This document shows, one piece after another, positions 18,452-26,765 of a DNA stretch of 64,000 bases (position 1 is the stretch's first letter; the number at the start of each line of letters is the position of its first letter). Under the pieces are notes generated by a model. It was not told where the DNA came from. It did no database searches and was given only the letters and a program-made list of their open reading frames with translations. This DNA comes from Planctomycetota bacterium (GTDB taxonomy: Bacteria; Planctomycetota; Phycisphaerae; Phycisphaerales; UBA1924). The stretch lies in NCBI GenBank assembly GCA_020831805.1, contig JAFIFX010000005.1, positions 124,001 to 188,000 on the forward strand, written 5' to 3'. The position numbers were made by a program, and so were the translations under genes.

Positions 18452-19728
18452 CGGCCCGCCCCCGCCGGAACAGCCGGCGTGCTCCGCCCGCGCAGCACCA
18501 CCTCGACCCGCGTCACCGCACGCTCACGCACCTCGGCGGCACGCAGCTCCAGATCGCCCAGCCCCGCCGCGTCGCCCTCAGCAGGGAACCGCCCGAGAAG
18601 CGAGACCAGCAGCCCCGCGATCGTCGTCGCCCGGCCCGCGCGCAGCACCGCGTCGTGCGCCCCGAACGCGTCGGCCAGGTCCCGCACCGGCAGCCGGCCC
18701 GGCACCAGCCAGCTCCGCTCACCGGTCCGCTCGACCACGCCCGCGTCCCCCCCGACCGCCACCGGCTCGGTGTCCACCAGCTCGTCGACCACATCGGCCA
18801 CGGTGACCATCCCCGCCACGCCGCCGTGCTCGTCCACGCACATCGCCGCGCTCAGGCCCTCGTCCCGGAACCGTTCCAGCAGCGTGTCCAGCCGCGCCAG
18901 CTCCGGGACGAACACCACCACCCCGATCGCACGCGGCAGCTGCTGGCCCGCCATCAGCCGCGTCGCGTCCAGCATCCCCACCACCCGCCCGTCCAGCCCG
19001 CCCACGCACAGGGGCACCCGCGACACACCCTCCCGCGCGCACAGCTCGATCAACGCGTCCCGCGGCGTGTCGCGCTCCGCCCAGACCAGGTCCACCCGCG
19101 GCCGCATGATCTCCCGCACACGCATCGACCCCAGCTCGACGATCGACCGCAGCAGCCCCTGCTCGCTGTCACGCAGCGAGCCCGCCCGCGTGCTCAGCTC
19201 GATCAACGCCCCCAGCTCCTCCGGCGTGACCGGCGCGGGATCCGATGCCCGCGGCACGACCAGCCGCGACAGCGGCGCGATCACGAACCGGTCCATCACC
19301 GTCAGCAGCGGCCCCAGCACGCCCCGGATCGCCAGGTGGGCCGGCGCCGCCAGCCGCAGGAACGCGACCCGCGCGGTCGTGGCGAAGAGCTTCGCGAACA
19401 CCTCACCGAACAGCACGATCGCCAGCACCGACCCGCCCGACACCGCCACCTTCATCCCCGCCGACTCGACGCGCACCGTCAGCACGCTGGTCACGATGAA
19501 GTACGCCGTGTTCGCCAGCATGTTCAGCAGCAGCACCTGCGCCAGCAGCTCCCTGGGCCGCGCCCGCAGCGACGCCAACGCCCGTGCGGCGATCGGCGCG
19601 CCGCGCCGCAGCCGGGCCTCCTCCCCGGGCGTCACCCCGAACAGCGCCGTCTCCGACGCCGAGGACGCCGCGGAGAACACCAGCAGCACCGGCAGCAGGG
19701 CCAAGAGCACGAACTCTTCCCGGTCCAT
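18448..19728 (-). CDS. CNNM/CorC-type transporter protein (DUF21, CBS pair, CorC domain)
   Basis: A 426-residue protein with the full HlyC/CorC layout: a DUF21 membrane domain (about 1-180, with SASSASETALFGVTP and VLFGEVFAKLFA), a CBS pair (about 200-320, VREIMRPRVDLVW and DEHGGVAGMVTVADVVDEL), and a C-terminal transporter-associated domain (about 335-410, WLVPGRLPVRDLADAF). It follows hscB by 9 bp and precedes the shorter paralogue. Divalent cation export or homeostasis is the likely role. Confidence 0.9.
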   Translation of the reverse strand: MDREEFVLLALLPVLLVFSAASSASETALFGVTPGEEARLRRGAPIAARALASLRARPRELLAQVLLLNMLANTAYFIVTSVLTVRVESAGMKVAVSGGSVLAIVLFGEVFAKLFATTARVAFLRLAAPAHLAIRGVLGPLLTVMDRFVIAPLSRLVVPRASDPAPVTPEELGALIELSTRAGSLRDSEQGLLRSIVELGSMRVREIMRPRVDLVWAERDTPRDALIELCAREGVSRVPLCVGGLDGRVVGMLDATRLMAGQQLPRAIGVVVFVPELARLDTLLERFRDEGLSAAMCVDEHGGVAGMVTVADVVDELVDTEPVAVGGDAGVVERTGERSWLVPGRLPVRDLADAFGAHDAVLRAGRATTIAGLLVSLLGRFPAEGDAAGLGDLELRAAEVRERAVTRVEVVLRGRSTPAVPAGAGR

Positions 19729-19737
19729 CGCGCCCCT

Positions 19738-20298
19738 TTATCCCGCAAAGTCCGCCCGCGCCGGGTCATACTCGGGGTCGAGCTGCTCGATCAGCCGCTC
19801 GGTGTACCGCCACGCGTTCAGTTCCAGCCGCACGGCGGCGAGCAACTCCGGGCGGAGGTTCGACGCTTCGGCGGCCTCGAACAGCTCCGCCACCCGCCCG
19901 ATGTGCCCGGCCCGCCGCGCCTCGGCGAACGCCTCCCACCGGGCCCGCGCACCCGGCCCGCCCGACCCGATCTCCTCCTCGACCGCCTCACGCAGTTCCA
20001 TCATCTCCATCAGGAACCCGTCCGGCAGCGACCGATCCTCCGACGCCGACGCCCCCCCGAGCAACGCCAGCAAGGCGCCAGCCCGCCGCTCGGGGTCGGC
20101 CAGCGTCGCCCGGGCCTCCGTCAGGGCGGCGGCGTCCATCGACGACGACTCACCCGCCAGATCCGGGTGCGCGCCGGCGAGCCGGGCCAAAAACGCCGAT
20201 TCGATCTCGGAATCCGACAGCCCGAACCGCCTCGGCAGCCCCAGCACGCCGAACGGATCCGGCCCCGCGTTCCCCTGTCCGTGCGTGCGTTCGTCCAC
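19738..20298 (-). CDS. hscB: HscB-like Fe-S cluster assembly co-chaperone
   Basis: A 186-residue J-domain protein of the HscB type. The N-terminal region has DPFGVLGLPRRFGLSDSEIE, typical of HscB, and keeps the HPD tripeptide (AHPDLAG) needed to stimulate an Hsp70. The C-terminal region (DPERRAGALLALLGG, LPDGFLMEMMELREAVEE) matches the HSCB_C three-helix bundle that binds IscU. No iscU, hscA or fdx gene is adjacent. GTG is the start; TAGGGT (coding strand, 20305-20310) ends 6 nt before it. It heads a minus-strand operon with the two CNNM genes. Confidence 0.8.
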   Translation of the reverse strand: MDERTHGQGNAGPDPFGVLGLPRRFGLSDSEIESAFLARLAGAHPDLAGESSSMDAAALTEARATLADPERRAGALLALLGGASASEDRSLPDGFLMEMMELREAVEEEIGSGGPGARARWEAFAEARRAGHIGRVAELFEAAEASNLRPELLAAVRLELNAWRYTERLIEQLDPEYDPARADFAG

Positions 20299-20398
20299 GC
20301 CACAACCCTACGCTCCAACCCGCTTCCGGGGTGACCCATTGACGCGCGGCCGGTTTTCGAGGACGATACCTGGTGAAACGGCGGAAAGGACTCTGCAT

Positions 20399-21100
20399 TT
20401 GGCGCGACACATCGGCATCGTGGGAGTCAGCCCTGAGGGAGCCGCGCTGTGCTTCCGCCAGATCGCCCGCCACGCCGCCCTCGCCCTGGACCCCCATCTC
20501 CAGCCGACCATCAGCGTCTACAACCTCCCATTCTCCGACTACCTCGACGCCATCCGCCGCGACGACTGGCGAGCGGTCGGCTCGCTCCTCCGCGACTCCG
20601 CCATCAAGCTGGCCGACGCCGGCGCCGAGTTCTGCTTCTCACCCGACAACGCCGTCCAGCACGCCGTCCAGCTCGCCGAGGTCGGCTGCCCCATCCCCTG
20701 GCTCAAGATGACCGACGCCGTCGGCGAGGCCATCGCCAAGGACGGCCGCAAGACCGTCGGCGTCATCGGCACCAAGGTCGTCACCTGCGGCAGCGTCTAT
20801 CAGACCGACCTCGGCATTCGCGGCATCAAGCTCGTCCGCCCCGACGACGCCGACACCGACCGGCTCGAATCCATTATCTTCGACGAACTCGTCTACGGCA
20901 GCATCCTCGAGCAATCTCGCAAGGATCTGCTCGGCATCGTGTCCCGCCTGGCCGACCGAGGCTGCGAGGGCGTGATCCTCGGCTGCTCCGAAGCCCCCAT
21001 CGCCATCACGCGCGGCGAGAGCCCCCTGCCCCTCTACAACGCCGCCGAGATCATGGCCGAACAGGCCGTCCGCCACGCCCGCGACGCCGCCAAGGCCTGA
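20399..21100 (+). CDS. aspartate/glutamate racemase family protein with an altered active site
   Basis: A 233-residue protein. TTG is the start: the sequence GGAAAGGA ends 8 nt before it and gives MARHIGIVGVSPEG, the expected first strand. The overall layout follows YgeA-type broad-specificity racemases, and the second catalytic Cys is kept in ILGCSEAPI. The first catalytic position, normally Cys or Thr in a CNT or CTNT motif, is replaced in SPDNAVQ, which puts Asp at that position. One-base racemisation, a lyase or an isomerase activity are all possible. No clear partner gene is adjacent. Confidence 0.82.
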   Translation: MARHIGIVGVSPEGAALCFRQIARHAALALDPHLQPTISVYNLPFSDYLDAIRRDDWRAVGSLLRDSAIKLADAGAEFCFSPDNAVQHAVQLAEVGCPIPWLKMTDAVGEAIAKDGRKTVGVIGTKVVTCGSVYQTDLGIRGIKLVRPDDADTDRLESIIFDELVYGSILEQSRKDLLGIVSRLADRGCEGVILGCSEAPIAITRGESPLPLYNAAEIMAEQAVRHARDAAKA

Positions 21101-21132
21101 TCCCCCCGGACGGAACCGGCCCCCTCCCGCTG

Positions 21133-21636
21133 CTACTGATCCGAGCCGTCGCCATCATCCGCGGCCCGATCGATCGGCAGCCCGGTGGCCACCCACTCGT
21201 TGTACCCGCCCGCGTAGAACTTCACCCGCCGCCGCAGCATGGTGTTGTACCCCGCCTCGATCAGCCGCTTGGCCATCGCCCGCGCCACCGCCGAGGACGG
21301 ATCCTGCCCGAATACGACAAGCGCATCCATCGCCTCCAGACGCGGGTCCGTCCCCGCGCGCAGGTCGACATCGTTCGGACGCATATTCACCGCGCCGCGG
21401 ATCGTCCCGTCATCAAAGATCACCGACCGGCGCGCATCGATAAAAAGGACATCCGGATCCGATCTCATCGCCCGCTCGTGGTACCCAAGCGCCTCCGCCA
21501 GATTGACCACATCGATCCGCCGGTCCGAGACCTGCCGGCTGCATCCGGTCATGCCCCCCATCCAAACCGCGAACAGCAGCCCGATTGTGAGAAGCTGGGT
21601 GGATCTACGAACTTTTTCTGACATCGATTCGTTCAT
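21133..21636 (-). CDS. rhodanese-like lipoprotein without the catalytic cysteine
   Basis: About 167 residues from the ATG giving MNESMSEK. The N-terminus is a lipoprotein signal ending in the lipobox GMTGC. The rhodanese fold is clear from FIDARRSVIFDDGTIRGAVN and FYAGGYNEWVATGLPI, but the active-site loop reads VVFGQDPSS, so the sulfur-carrying Cys is absent. It therefore probably binds rather than transfers sulfur. It is divergent from the DsbD-alpha-like gene with about 60 bp between starts, which suggests a shared control region. Confidence 0.82.
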   Translation of the reverse strand: MNESMSEKVRRSTQLLTIGLLFAVWMGGMTGCSRQVSDRRIDVVNLAEALGYHERAMRSDPDVLFIDARRSVIFDDGTIRGAVNMRPNDVDLRAGTDPRLEAMDALVVFGQDPSSAVARAMAKRLIEAGYNTMLRRRVKFYAGGYNEWVATGLPIDRAADDGDGSDQ

Positions 21637-21695
21637 CCTGAGAGAATAACACCATCGAACCCACGGTTCACCCACGCACCACAAGGATGGATTCA

Positions 21696-22523
21696 ATGCA
21701 CCCCAACCTGCCCACGCTCCTCGGCGCCGCCGCACTGGTCGCGATCAACACCGCGGGCCTGGCCGCGCCCCAGACAGAGCCCGAAGAAGAACTTGTCCGA
21801 GCCTCGGTCCACGCCGAGCACCATGGCATCCAGCCCGGCCAGACCGTGTGGATCGGCCTCCAGCTCGACATGGCCGATGAGTGGTACACCTATTGGCCAG
21901 GCCAGAACGACACCGGCTTCGGCACCAAGATCACCTCTTCAGGCCCCACCGGCGTCACCTTCGGTGATCCCAAGTGGCCATTGCCCCAGCGTCACATCTC
22001 CTCGGGTTTCATCCTGGATCATGTGTACAGGGGTTCCGTCTTGGTGCTTGTCCCGGTGACGCTCGCCGAGGACGCCCCGCCCGGCGAACACCTCGATCTC
22101 GATTTCCACCTCGACTGGCTCGTCTGCAGGGAAGTCTGCATCCCTGGCGAAGACACGGTGGTCATCTCACTGCCCGTCATCAACGCCGAGCCCGAACTCA
22201 ACTCCTCCGTCGCCGACCGGTTCGCGGCCACCCGCGCCCGCATCCCCGAGCCTCTGCCCGAGAACGAGCGCGTCGTCACCGTCGAGTGGAACAACAACAA
22301 CGTCGTCCTCCGCGCCCGCGGCGCTCACCGCATGACTTTCTACCCTGACAGCAAATCCAGCCATGTCGAGAACCTTCACAAGCAGGGCGATGTCGACGGC
22401 GACATGATGCGCCTGACCGTCCACGGTGAAAACCCGACCCTCTCCGGCGTCGTGGAGATTTTCTCAAGGGACAATCGATCAAGGATTTACCGAATCAGTT
22501 TCGACTCCCGCAACCCCACCTGA
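21696..22523 (+). CDS. exported DsbD-alpha-like protein
   Basis: A 275-residue protein with a signal peptide (cleavage probably after GLAA). The core matches the N-terminal domain of DsbD/ScsB: it contains the YTYWPGQNDTG element and the redox motif HLDWLVCREVCIPG near residue 145, with the Cys pair spaced C-x3-C as in ScsB. The membrane and C-terminal thioredoxin domains of full DsbD are absent. AAGGA at 21683-21687 sits 8 nt before the chosen ATG and overlaps an upstream in-frame ATG, which was therefore rejected. A secreted redoxin gene follows after 92 bp. Confidence 0.83.
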   Translation: MHPNLPTLLGAAALVAINTAGLAAPQTEPEEELVRASVHAEHHGIQPGQTVWIGLQLDMADEWYTYWPGQNDTGFGTKITSSGPTGVTFGDPKWPLPQRHISSGFILDHVYRGSVLVLVPVTLAEDAPPGEHLDLDFHLDWLVCREVCIPGEDTVVISLPVINAEPELNSSVADRFAATRARIPEPLPENERVVTVEWNNNNVVLRARGAHRMTFYPDSKSSHVENLHKQGDVDGDMMRLTVHGENPTLSGVVEIFSRDNRSRIYRISFDSRNPT

Positions 22524-22615
22524 CCAGAACCGTTGTAATTGGCTCATGACACACCGGGCCAGTGGCCCGGGACACAATTTGGACCACAAGCCCCACTGGG
22601 CAGAGGAGACCAAGC

Positions 22616-23248
22616 ATGTTCGGACCGATGAAGAAGCTTTTCGCCGCCAGCGCCGCAGTCGCCGTTGGAGGCGCCATGATCGCCGCGGGCGCACTCGACC
22701 ACCACAAGGCAGAGGTCGGCAAGCCCGCCCCCGACTTCACCCTCAAGGACTACAACGGCAAGGAGCACACCCTCAGCTCCTACATCGCCCAGGGCAACAT
22801 CGTCATCCTCGAGTGGTTCAACCACGAGTGCCCGTTCGTCGTCAAGCACTACAACCACGAGAATGACACCTTCAACGCCATGATCAAGGAGTGGGAGGAC
22901 CAGCAGGTTGTCTACCTCCGCGTCAACTCCGCCGCCACCAGCTACACCGCCGGCCAGAAAGAGCATGTGATGAAGGCCGTGGAAAACTGGAACATCACCA
23001 CCCCGATCCTCGTCGACGCGGACGGCAAGGTCGGACGGATGTACAACGCCAAGCGCACCCCGGAAATGTACATCATCAACACCGACGGCATCCTCGTCTA
23101 CCACGGCGCCATCGACAACGACCGCTCCGCCCGCAGCCTCGGCGATGTCAACTATGTCCGCCTGGCCATGCAGGACCTGATGGCCGGTCGCGCCGTCCGC
23201 ACCGCCACCACCACCGCCTACGGCTGCACCGTCAAGTACGGCAACTGA
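22616..23248 (+). CDS. exported redoxin (AhpC/TSA-like thioredoxin fold)
   Basis: A 210-residue protein with an N-terminal signal segment (residues about 6-26). The thioredoxin-fold core begins at GKPAPDFTLKDYNGKEHTL, and the active-site Cys is C72 in EWFNHECPFVVKHY. A second Cys, C204 in YGCTVKY close to the end, is conserved in related proteins and may act as resolving residue. GAGGAG lies about 7 nt before the ATG. Together with the DsbD-alpha-like gene it probably forms an envelope thiol relay. A terminator follows. Confidence 0.88.
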   Translation: MFGPMKKLFAASAAVAVGGAMIAAGALDHHKAEVGKPAPDFTLKDYNGKEHTLSSYIAQGNIVILEWFNHECPFVVKHYNHENDTFNAMIKEWEDQQVVYLRVNSAATSYTAGQKEHVMKAVENWNITTPILVDADGKVGRMYNAKRTPEMYIINTDGILVYHGAIDNDRSARSLGDVNYVRLAMQDLMAGRAVRTATTTAYGCTVKYGN

Positions 23249-23280
23249 TCCGGCGACACCCTCGCATCACCCCGCACCAA

Positions 23281-23313
23281 ACCGCCCCGACCGATCGGGG
23301 CGGTTTTTCTTTG
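23281..23313 (+). terminator. Rho-independent terminator after the redoxin gene
   Basis: ACCGCCCCGA (23281-23290), a four-base loop and TCGGGGCGGT (23295-23304), followed by a T-rich tail to about 23312. The ten-pair stem is perfect. It closes the DsbD-alpha/redoxin unit and separates it from the sigma factor gene. Confidence 0.92.
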
Positions 23314-23378
23314 ACCCCCCCGCCAACCCGGCCGCTTTTTGTAGGCATTTCGCCCCCTCGCCGGGTATGCTGCACGCC

Positions 23379-23954
23379 GTGGACGCCCCCAACGCCAAAC
23401 CCGAGGACGCCACACTGTTACTCCAGGCCGCCGCCAACGGCGACCGCGACGCCGCGGACCGGCTCCTGCCCCTCGTCTACGAGCAACTCCGCCAATCCGC
23501 CCAACGCTACATGGCTGAGGAGCGGGCCGGCCACACCCTCTCCGCCACCGCCCTCGTGCATGAGGCCTACATCAAGATCGCCGGCCCGCGCAAGGTCCCC
23601 TGGGCCAACCAGGCCCACTTCTACACCGCCGCCGCCCAGGCCATGCGCCAGATCCTTATCGACCACGCCCGCGCCCGTACCGCCCGCGGCGGGCCCAAAC
23701 GCCCCCTCGAAGAGGTCATCGACGCCGCCGCCCTCGTCGGATCCGATCCCGAGCAAATCAAGGCCGTCGACGACGCCATCGCACGCTTGGAGGAGGAGGA
23801 CCCCGAGGCCGCGGGCGTGGTCCGGCTGCGCTTCTACGCCGGCCTGACCGTCGACCAGGCCGCCGAGGCACTGGGGCTTTCCCCTCGCACCGCCGGCCGC
23901 CTCTGGTCCTACGCCCGCGCGGTGCTGTACCGCCGGCTGTCCGAAGATGTGTAA
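23379..23954 (+). CDS. ECF-type RNA polymerase sigma factor (planctomycete kinase-linked type)
   Basis: About 191 residues of the PF07638-like ECF group. Region 2 includes HTLSATALVHEAYIKIA and HFYTAAAQAMRQILIDHARA; region 4 has RLRFYAGLTVDQAAEALGLS. GTG 23379 is preferred as start because TATGCT (23366-23371) lies 7 nt upstream and overlaps the alternative ATG at 23367, which would add MLHA. The gene overlaps the Ser/Thr kinase by 8 bp. In planctomycetes such sigma factors are controlled by a coupled kinase rather than by a classical anti-sigma factor; that is known for the family and inferred here. Confidence 0.92.
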   Translation: MDAPNAKPEDATLLLQAAANGDRDAADRLLPLVYEQLRQSAQRYMAEERAGHTLSATALVHEAYIKIAGPRKVPWANQAHFYTAAAQAMRQILIDHARARTARGGPKRPLEEVIDAAALVGSDPEQIKAVDDAIARLEEEDPEAAGVVRLRFYAGLTVDQAAEALGLSPRTAGRLWSYARAVLYRRLSEDV

Positions 23955-26700
23955 GACCGACATGGCCGACGAGAACCAACTCCGCATCCGAAACTTGTTC
24001 ATGGAGGTCGCCGACCTGCCCGGTGCGGACCGCGACGCGATGCTCGAACGCCTCTGCGCCGGTGACGACGCCCTGCACCGCGCCGTCCTGAGCCTGCTCG
24101 ACGCCCACGACAGCGCGGGCTCGTTCATGGACAACCCCACCGCCCAGGCCCCCGCCTTTCACCAGCCGACGCCGCTGGGCGCCGAACAGCCGGGCGCCCT
24201 GATCGACCGCTACAAACTCCTCCAGCAGATCGGCGAGGGCGGCTTCGGCTCGGTCTGGATGGCCGAGCAGCGCGAGCCCGTCAAGCGCCGCGTCGCCCTC
24301 AAAATCATCAAGCTCGGGATGGACACCCGCCAGGTCATCGCCCGCTTCGAGGCCGAACGCCAGGCCCTCGCGATGATGGACCACCCCAACATCGCCAAGG
24401 TCCTCGACGCCGGCGCCACCGACACCGGACGCCCCTACTTCGTCATGGAACTCGTCCGCGGCGTGCCCATCACCGAATACTGCGACCGCGAACGCATGCC
24501 CACCAGCGAGCGGCTCGAACTGTTCACCGATGTCTGCCACGCCATCCAGCACGCGCACCAGAAGGGCATCATCCACCGCGACATCAAGCCCAGCAATGTC
24601 CTCGTCACGCTCCACGACGGCCGCCCCGTCCCCAAGGTCATCGACTTCGGCATCGCCAAAGCGACCAACGCCGAGCTGACCCAGCGGACCCTGTTCACCG
24701 AGCACCACCAGGTCATCGGCACCCCCGCCTACATGTCCCCCGAGCAGGCCGAGATGTCCGGGCTGGACATCGACACCCGCAGCGATATCTACGCCCTCGG
24801 CGTCCTCCTCTACGAACTGCTCACCGGCACGACGCCCTTCGGGAAAAACGAGCTGCTCGAGCGGGGCCTCGCCGAGATGCTCCGCATCATCCGGGAGCAA
24901 GAGCCCCGCCGCCCATCCACCCGCCTGACCGGCCTCGGCCCAGAGGCCGCCCGCACCGCTGAACTCCGTCGCGTCGACGCCCGGCGCCTCGCCGGCATGC
25001 TCAGGGACGATCTCGACTGGATCGTCATGAAGTGCCTTGAGAAGGAACGCGCGCGCCGCTACGCCTCCGCCGGCGGGCTCGCCGAGGACATCCGCCGCCA
25101 CCTCCGCAAGGAACCCGTCGTCGCCGGCCCCCCCGGCGCGTCGTACCGCGTGCGCAAGTTCGTCCAGCGCAACCGCGGCCAGGTCGCCGCCGCGAGCGTG
25201 ATCCTCGCCCTGCTCGTCATGGGCATCGTGGGCACCAGCATCGGCCTGACCCGCGCCATCCGCGCCTTGGACCGGGCCGTCGCCGCCGAGGCCCAGGCGG
25301 CCCAGCGCGCCGAGGAGGTCGAGCTGGTCGCCGCCTTCCAGGCCGCCCAGATGCAGGAGATCGAGCCCGCCCTCATGGGCGTCGGCATCCGCGAGGACAT
25401 TCTGCGGCAACTGAACGCCCGGAACGCCCCGCAGGAGCGCATCGAGTCAGTCGTCCGGGCCCTCGATCAGGTCAACTTCACGAACATCGCCCTGCGTTCC
25501 CTCGACGAGAACCTCTTCGAACGCACCATCGAGACGATCAACACCCGCTTCGCCGGGCAGCCGGTCACGCGCGCCCGACTGCTCGAGTCCGTCGCCGGAA
25601 CCATGCAGCTCCTCGGCCTGCTCGAACGCGCCCTGCCCCCGTTCGAAGAGTCCCTCCGCATCCGCCAATCCGCCCTCGGCGAGGAGCACCCCGACACCCT
25701 CACGGCCCTTCATTCCAAGGCCGGGCTCCTCGAGGAGCTCGCACGCTACGACGAGGCCCGGGAGATCATCGACCGCGTCCTCGAAGCCCGCTCACGCACC
25801 CTTGGCGAAGACCACCCACACACCCTGATCAGCCTCAACATGTCCGGCTGGATCCACCGCAACAAACGCCAGATCCCGCAGGCGGAGGCCGCCTTCCGAC
25901 GCTCGCTCGACGCCCACCGCCGAACGCTCGGAGACAACCACCCCGACACCCTCCTCGCCTACGACAACCTCGGCATCATCCTGATCGACCAGCGACGCTT
26001 CGACGAGGCCGAGGGCTTCGTGCGCATGGCCCTCGAAGGCCGCCGCCGCGTGCTCGGCCCCGCCCACCTGCGCACCCTCCACTCGGTCAACAACCTCGGG
26101 GTCATCCTCCGCGAGCAGGGCCGCCACGACGAGGCCGAACGCGTGATCTCACAGGGACTGCGCGACAGCCGGCTCGCCCTCGGCGACTTCCATCCCAACA
26201 CCATCCTGACCCTGACGAACCTCGCGTATCTCAATATCCTCCTCGAACGCTACGACGAGGCGGAACCCATCCTCCGCGAGGCCCTTGCCGCACGCCGTCT
26301 CATCCAGGGCGACGACCACCCGTTCACGCTCCGCGTCGTCAACCTGCTCGGGCTCACCCTCCGCGAACTCGGACGCCCGGAAGAGGCCCTGACGATGACC
26401 ACTCGCGCCGTCGAAGGCCAGCAGCGCATCGTCCCGCCCGGGCACCTCGACCGCGTCAACGCCGCCCGCCAGCACGCGCTCACCCTCCTCGCCCTCGGCC
26501 GACACGAGCAGGCCCTGCCCTTCGCCACAGAGGCCTACGAGGGCCGCCTCCAAAGCCAGGGCCCCGACGCCCCGGTCACCCTGGAAACCGCCGGGATCCT
26601 CGCGGACCTCTACGAATCATGGCATGCCGCCGAACCAGGAGCAGGGCACGACGCCTCCGCCGCCCTCTGGCGCTCCAGATCCCACGCCACCCCCGGCTGA
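23947..26700 (+). CDS. transmembrane Ser/Thr protein kinase with TPR sensor domain
   Basis: A 917-residue protein. The Hanks-type kinase domain has the G-loop IGEGGFGSVW (95-104), the lysine in VALKIIKLGMD, the catalytic loop HRDIKPSN (about 212), DFGIAKA, and GTPAYMSPEQ. A single transmembrane helix follows (about 414-436). The outer part starts with a coiled region and continues with about eight kinesin-light-chain-type TPRs, each marked by HPDTL or HPxTL. The gene starts inside the end of the sigma factor gene, so the two are coupled and probably form a one-signal pathway in which the kinase phosphorylates the sigma factor. Confidence 0.95.
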   Translation: MCKTDMADENQLRIRNLFMEVADLPGADRDAMLERLCAGDDALHRAVLSLLDAHDSAGSFMDNPTAQAPAFHQPTPLGAEQPGALIDRYKLLQQIGEGGFGSVWMAEQREPVKRRVALKIIKLGMDTRQVIARFEAERQALAMMDHPNIAKVLDAGATDTGRPYFVMELVRGVPITEYCDRERMPTSERLELFTDVCHAIQHAHQKGIIHRDIKPSNVLVTLHDGRPVPKVIDFGIAKATNAELTQRTLFTEHHQVIGTPAYMSPEQAEMSGLDIDTRSDIYALGVLLYELLTGTTPFGKNELLERGLAEMLRIIREQEPRRPSTRLTGLGPEAARTAELRRVDARRLAGMLRDDLDWIVMKCLEKERARRYASAGGLAEDIRRHLRKEPVVAGPPGASYRVRKFVQRNRGQVAAASVILALLVMGIVGTSIGLTRAIRALDRAVAAEAQAAQRAEEVELVAAFQAAQMQEIEPALMGVGIREDILRQLNARNAPQERIESVVRALDQVNFTNIALRSLDENLFERTIETINTRFAGQPVTRARLLESVAGTMQLLGLLERALPPFEESLRIRQSALGEEHPDTLTALHSKAGLLEELARYDEAREIIDRVLEARSRTLGEDHPHTLISLNMSGWIHRNKRQIPQAEAAFRRSLDAHRRTLGDNHPDTLLAYDNLGIILIDQRRFDEAEGFVRMALEGRRRVLGPAHLRTLHSVNNLGVILREQGRHDEAERVISQGLRDSRLALGDFHPNTILTLTNLAYLNILLERYDEAEPILREALAARRLIQGDDHPFTLRVVNLLGLTLRELGRPEEALTMTTRAVEGQQRIVPPGHLDRVNAARQHALTLLALGRHEQALPFATEAYEGRLQSQGPDAPVTLETAGILADLYESWHAAEPGAGHDASAALWRSRSHATPG

Positions 26701-26765
26701 ACAACACCCCGCCCCAGCCCCCCGCCCCCAGCCCCAATACAGTTCAGCAACCACGGAGGGTTCCC

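Noticed and set aside
17456-20398. Long plus-strand reading frame opposite the CNNM and hscB genes
   Set aside because: It is Ser/Arg/Thr-rich without domains and is antisense to three well-supported genes. Only its end, from TTG 20399, is real.
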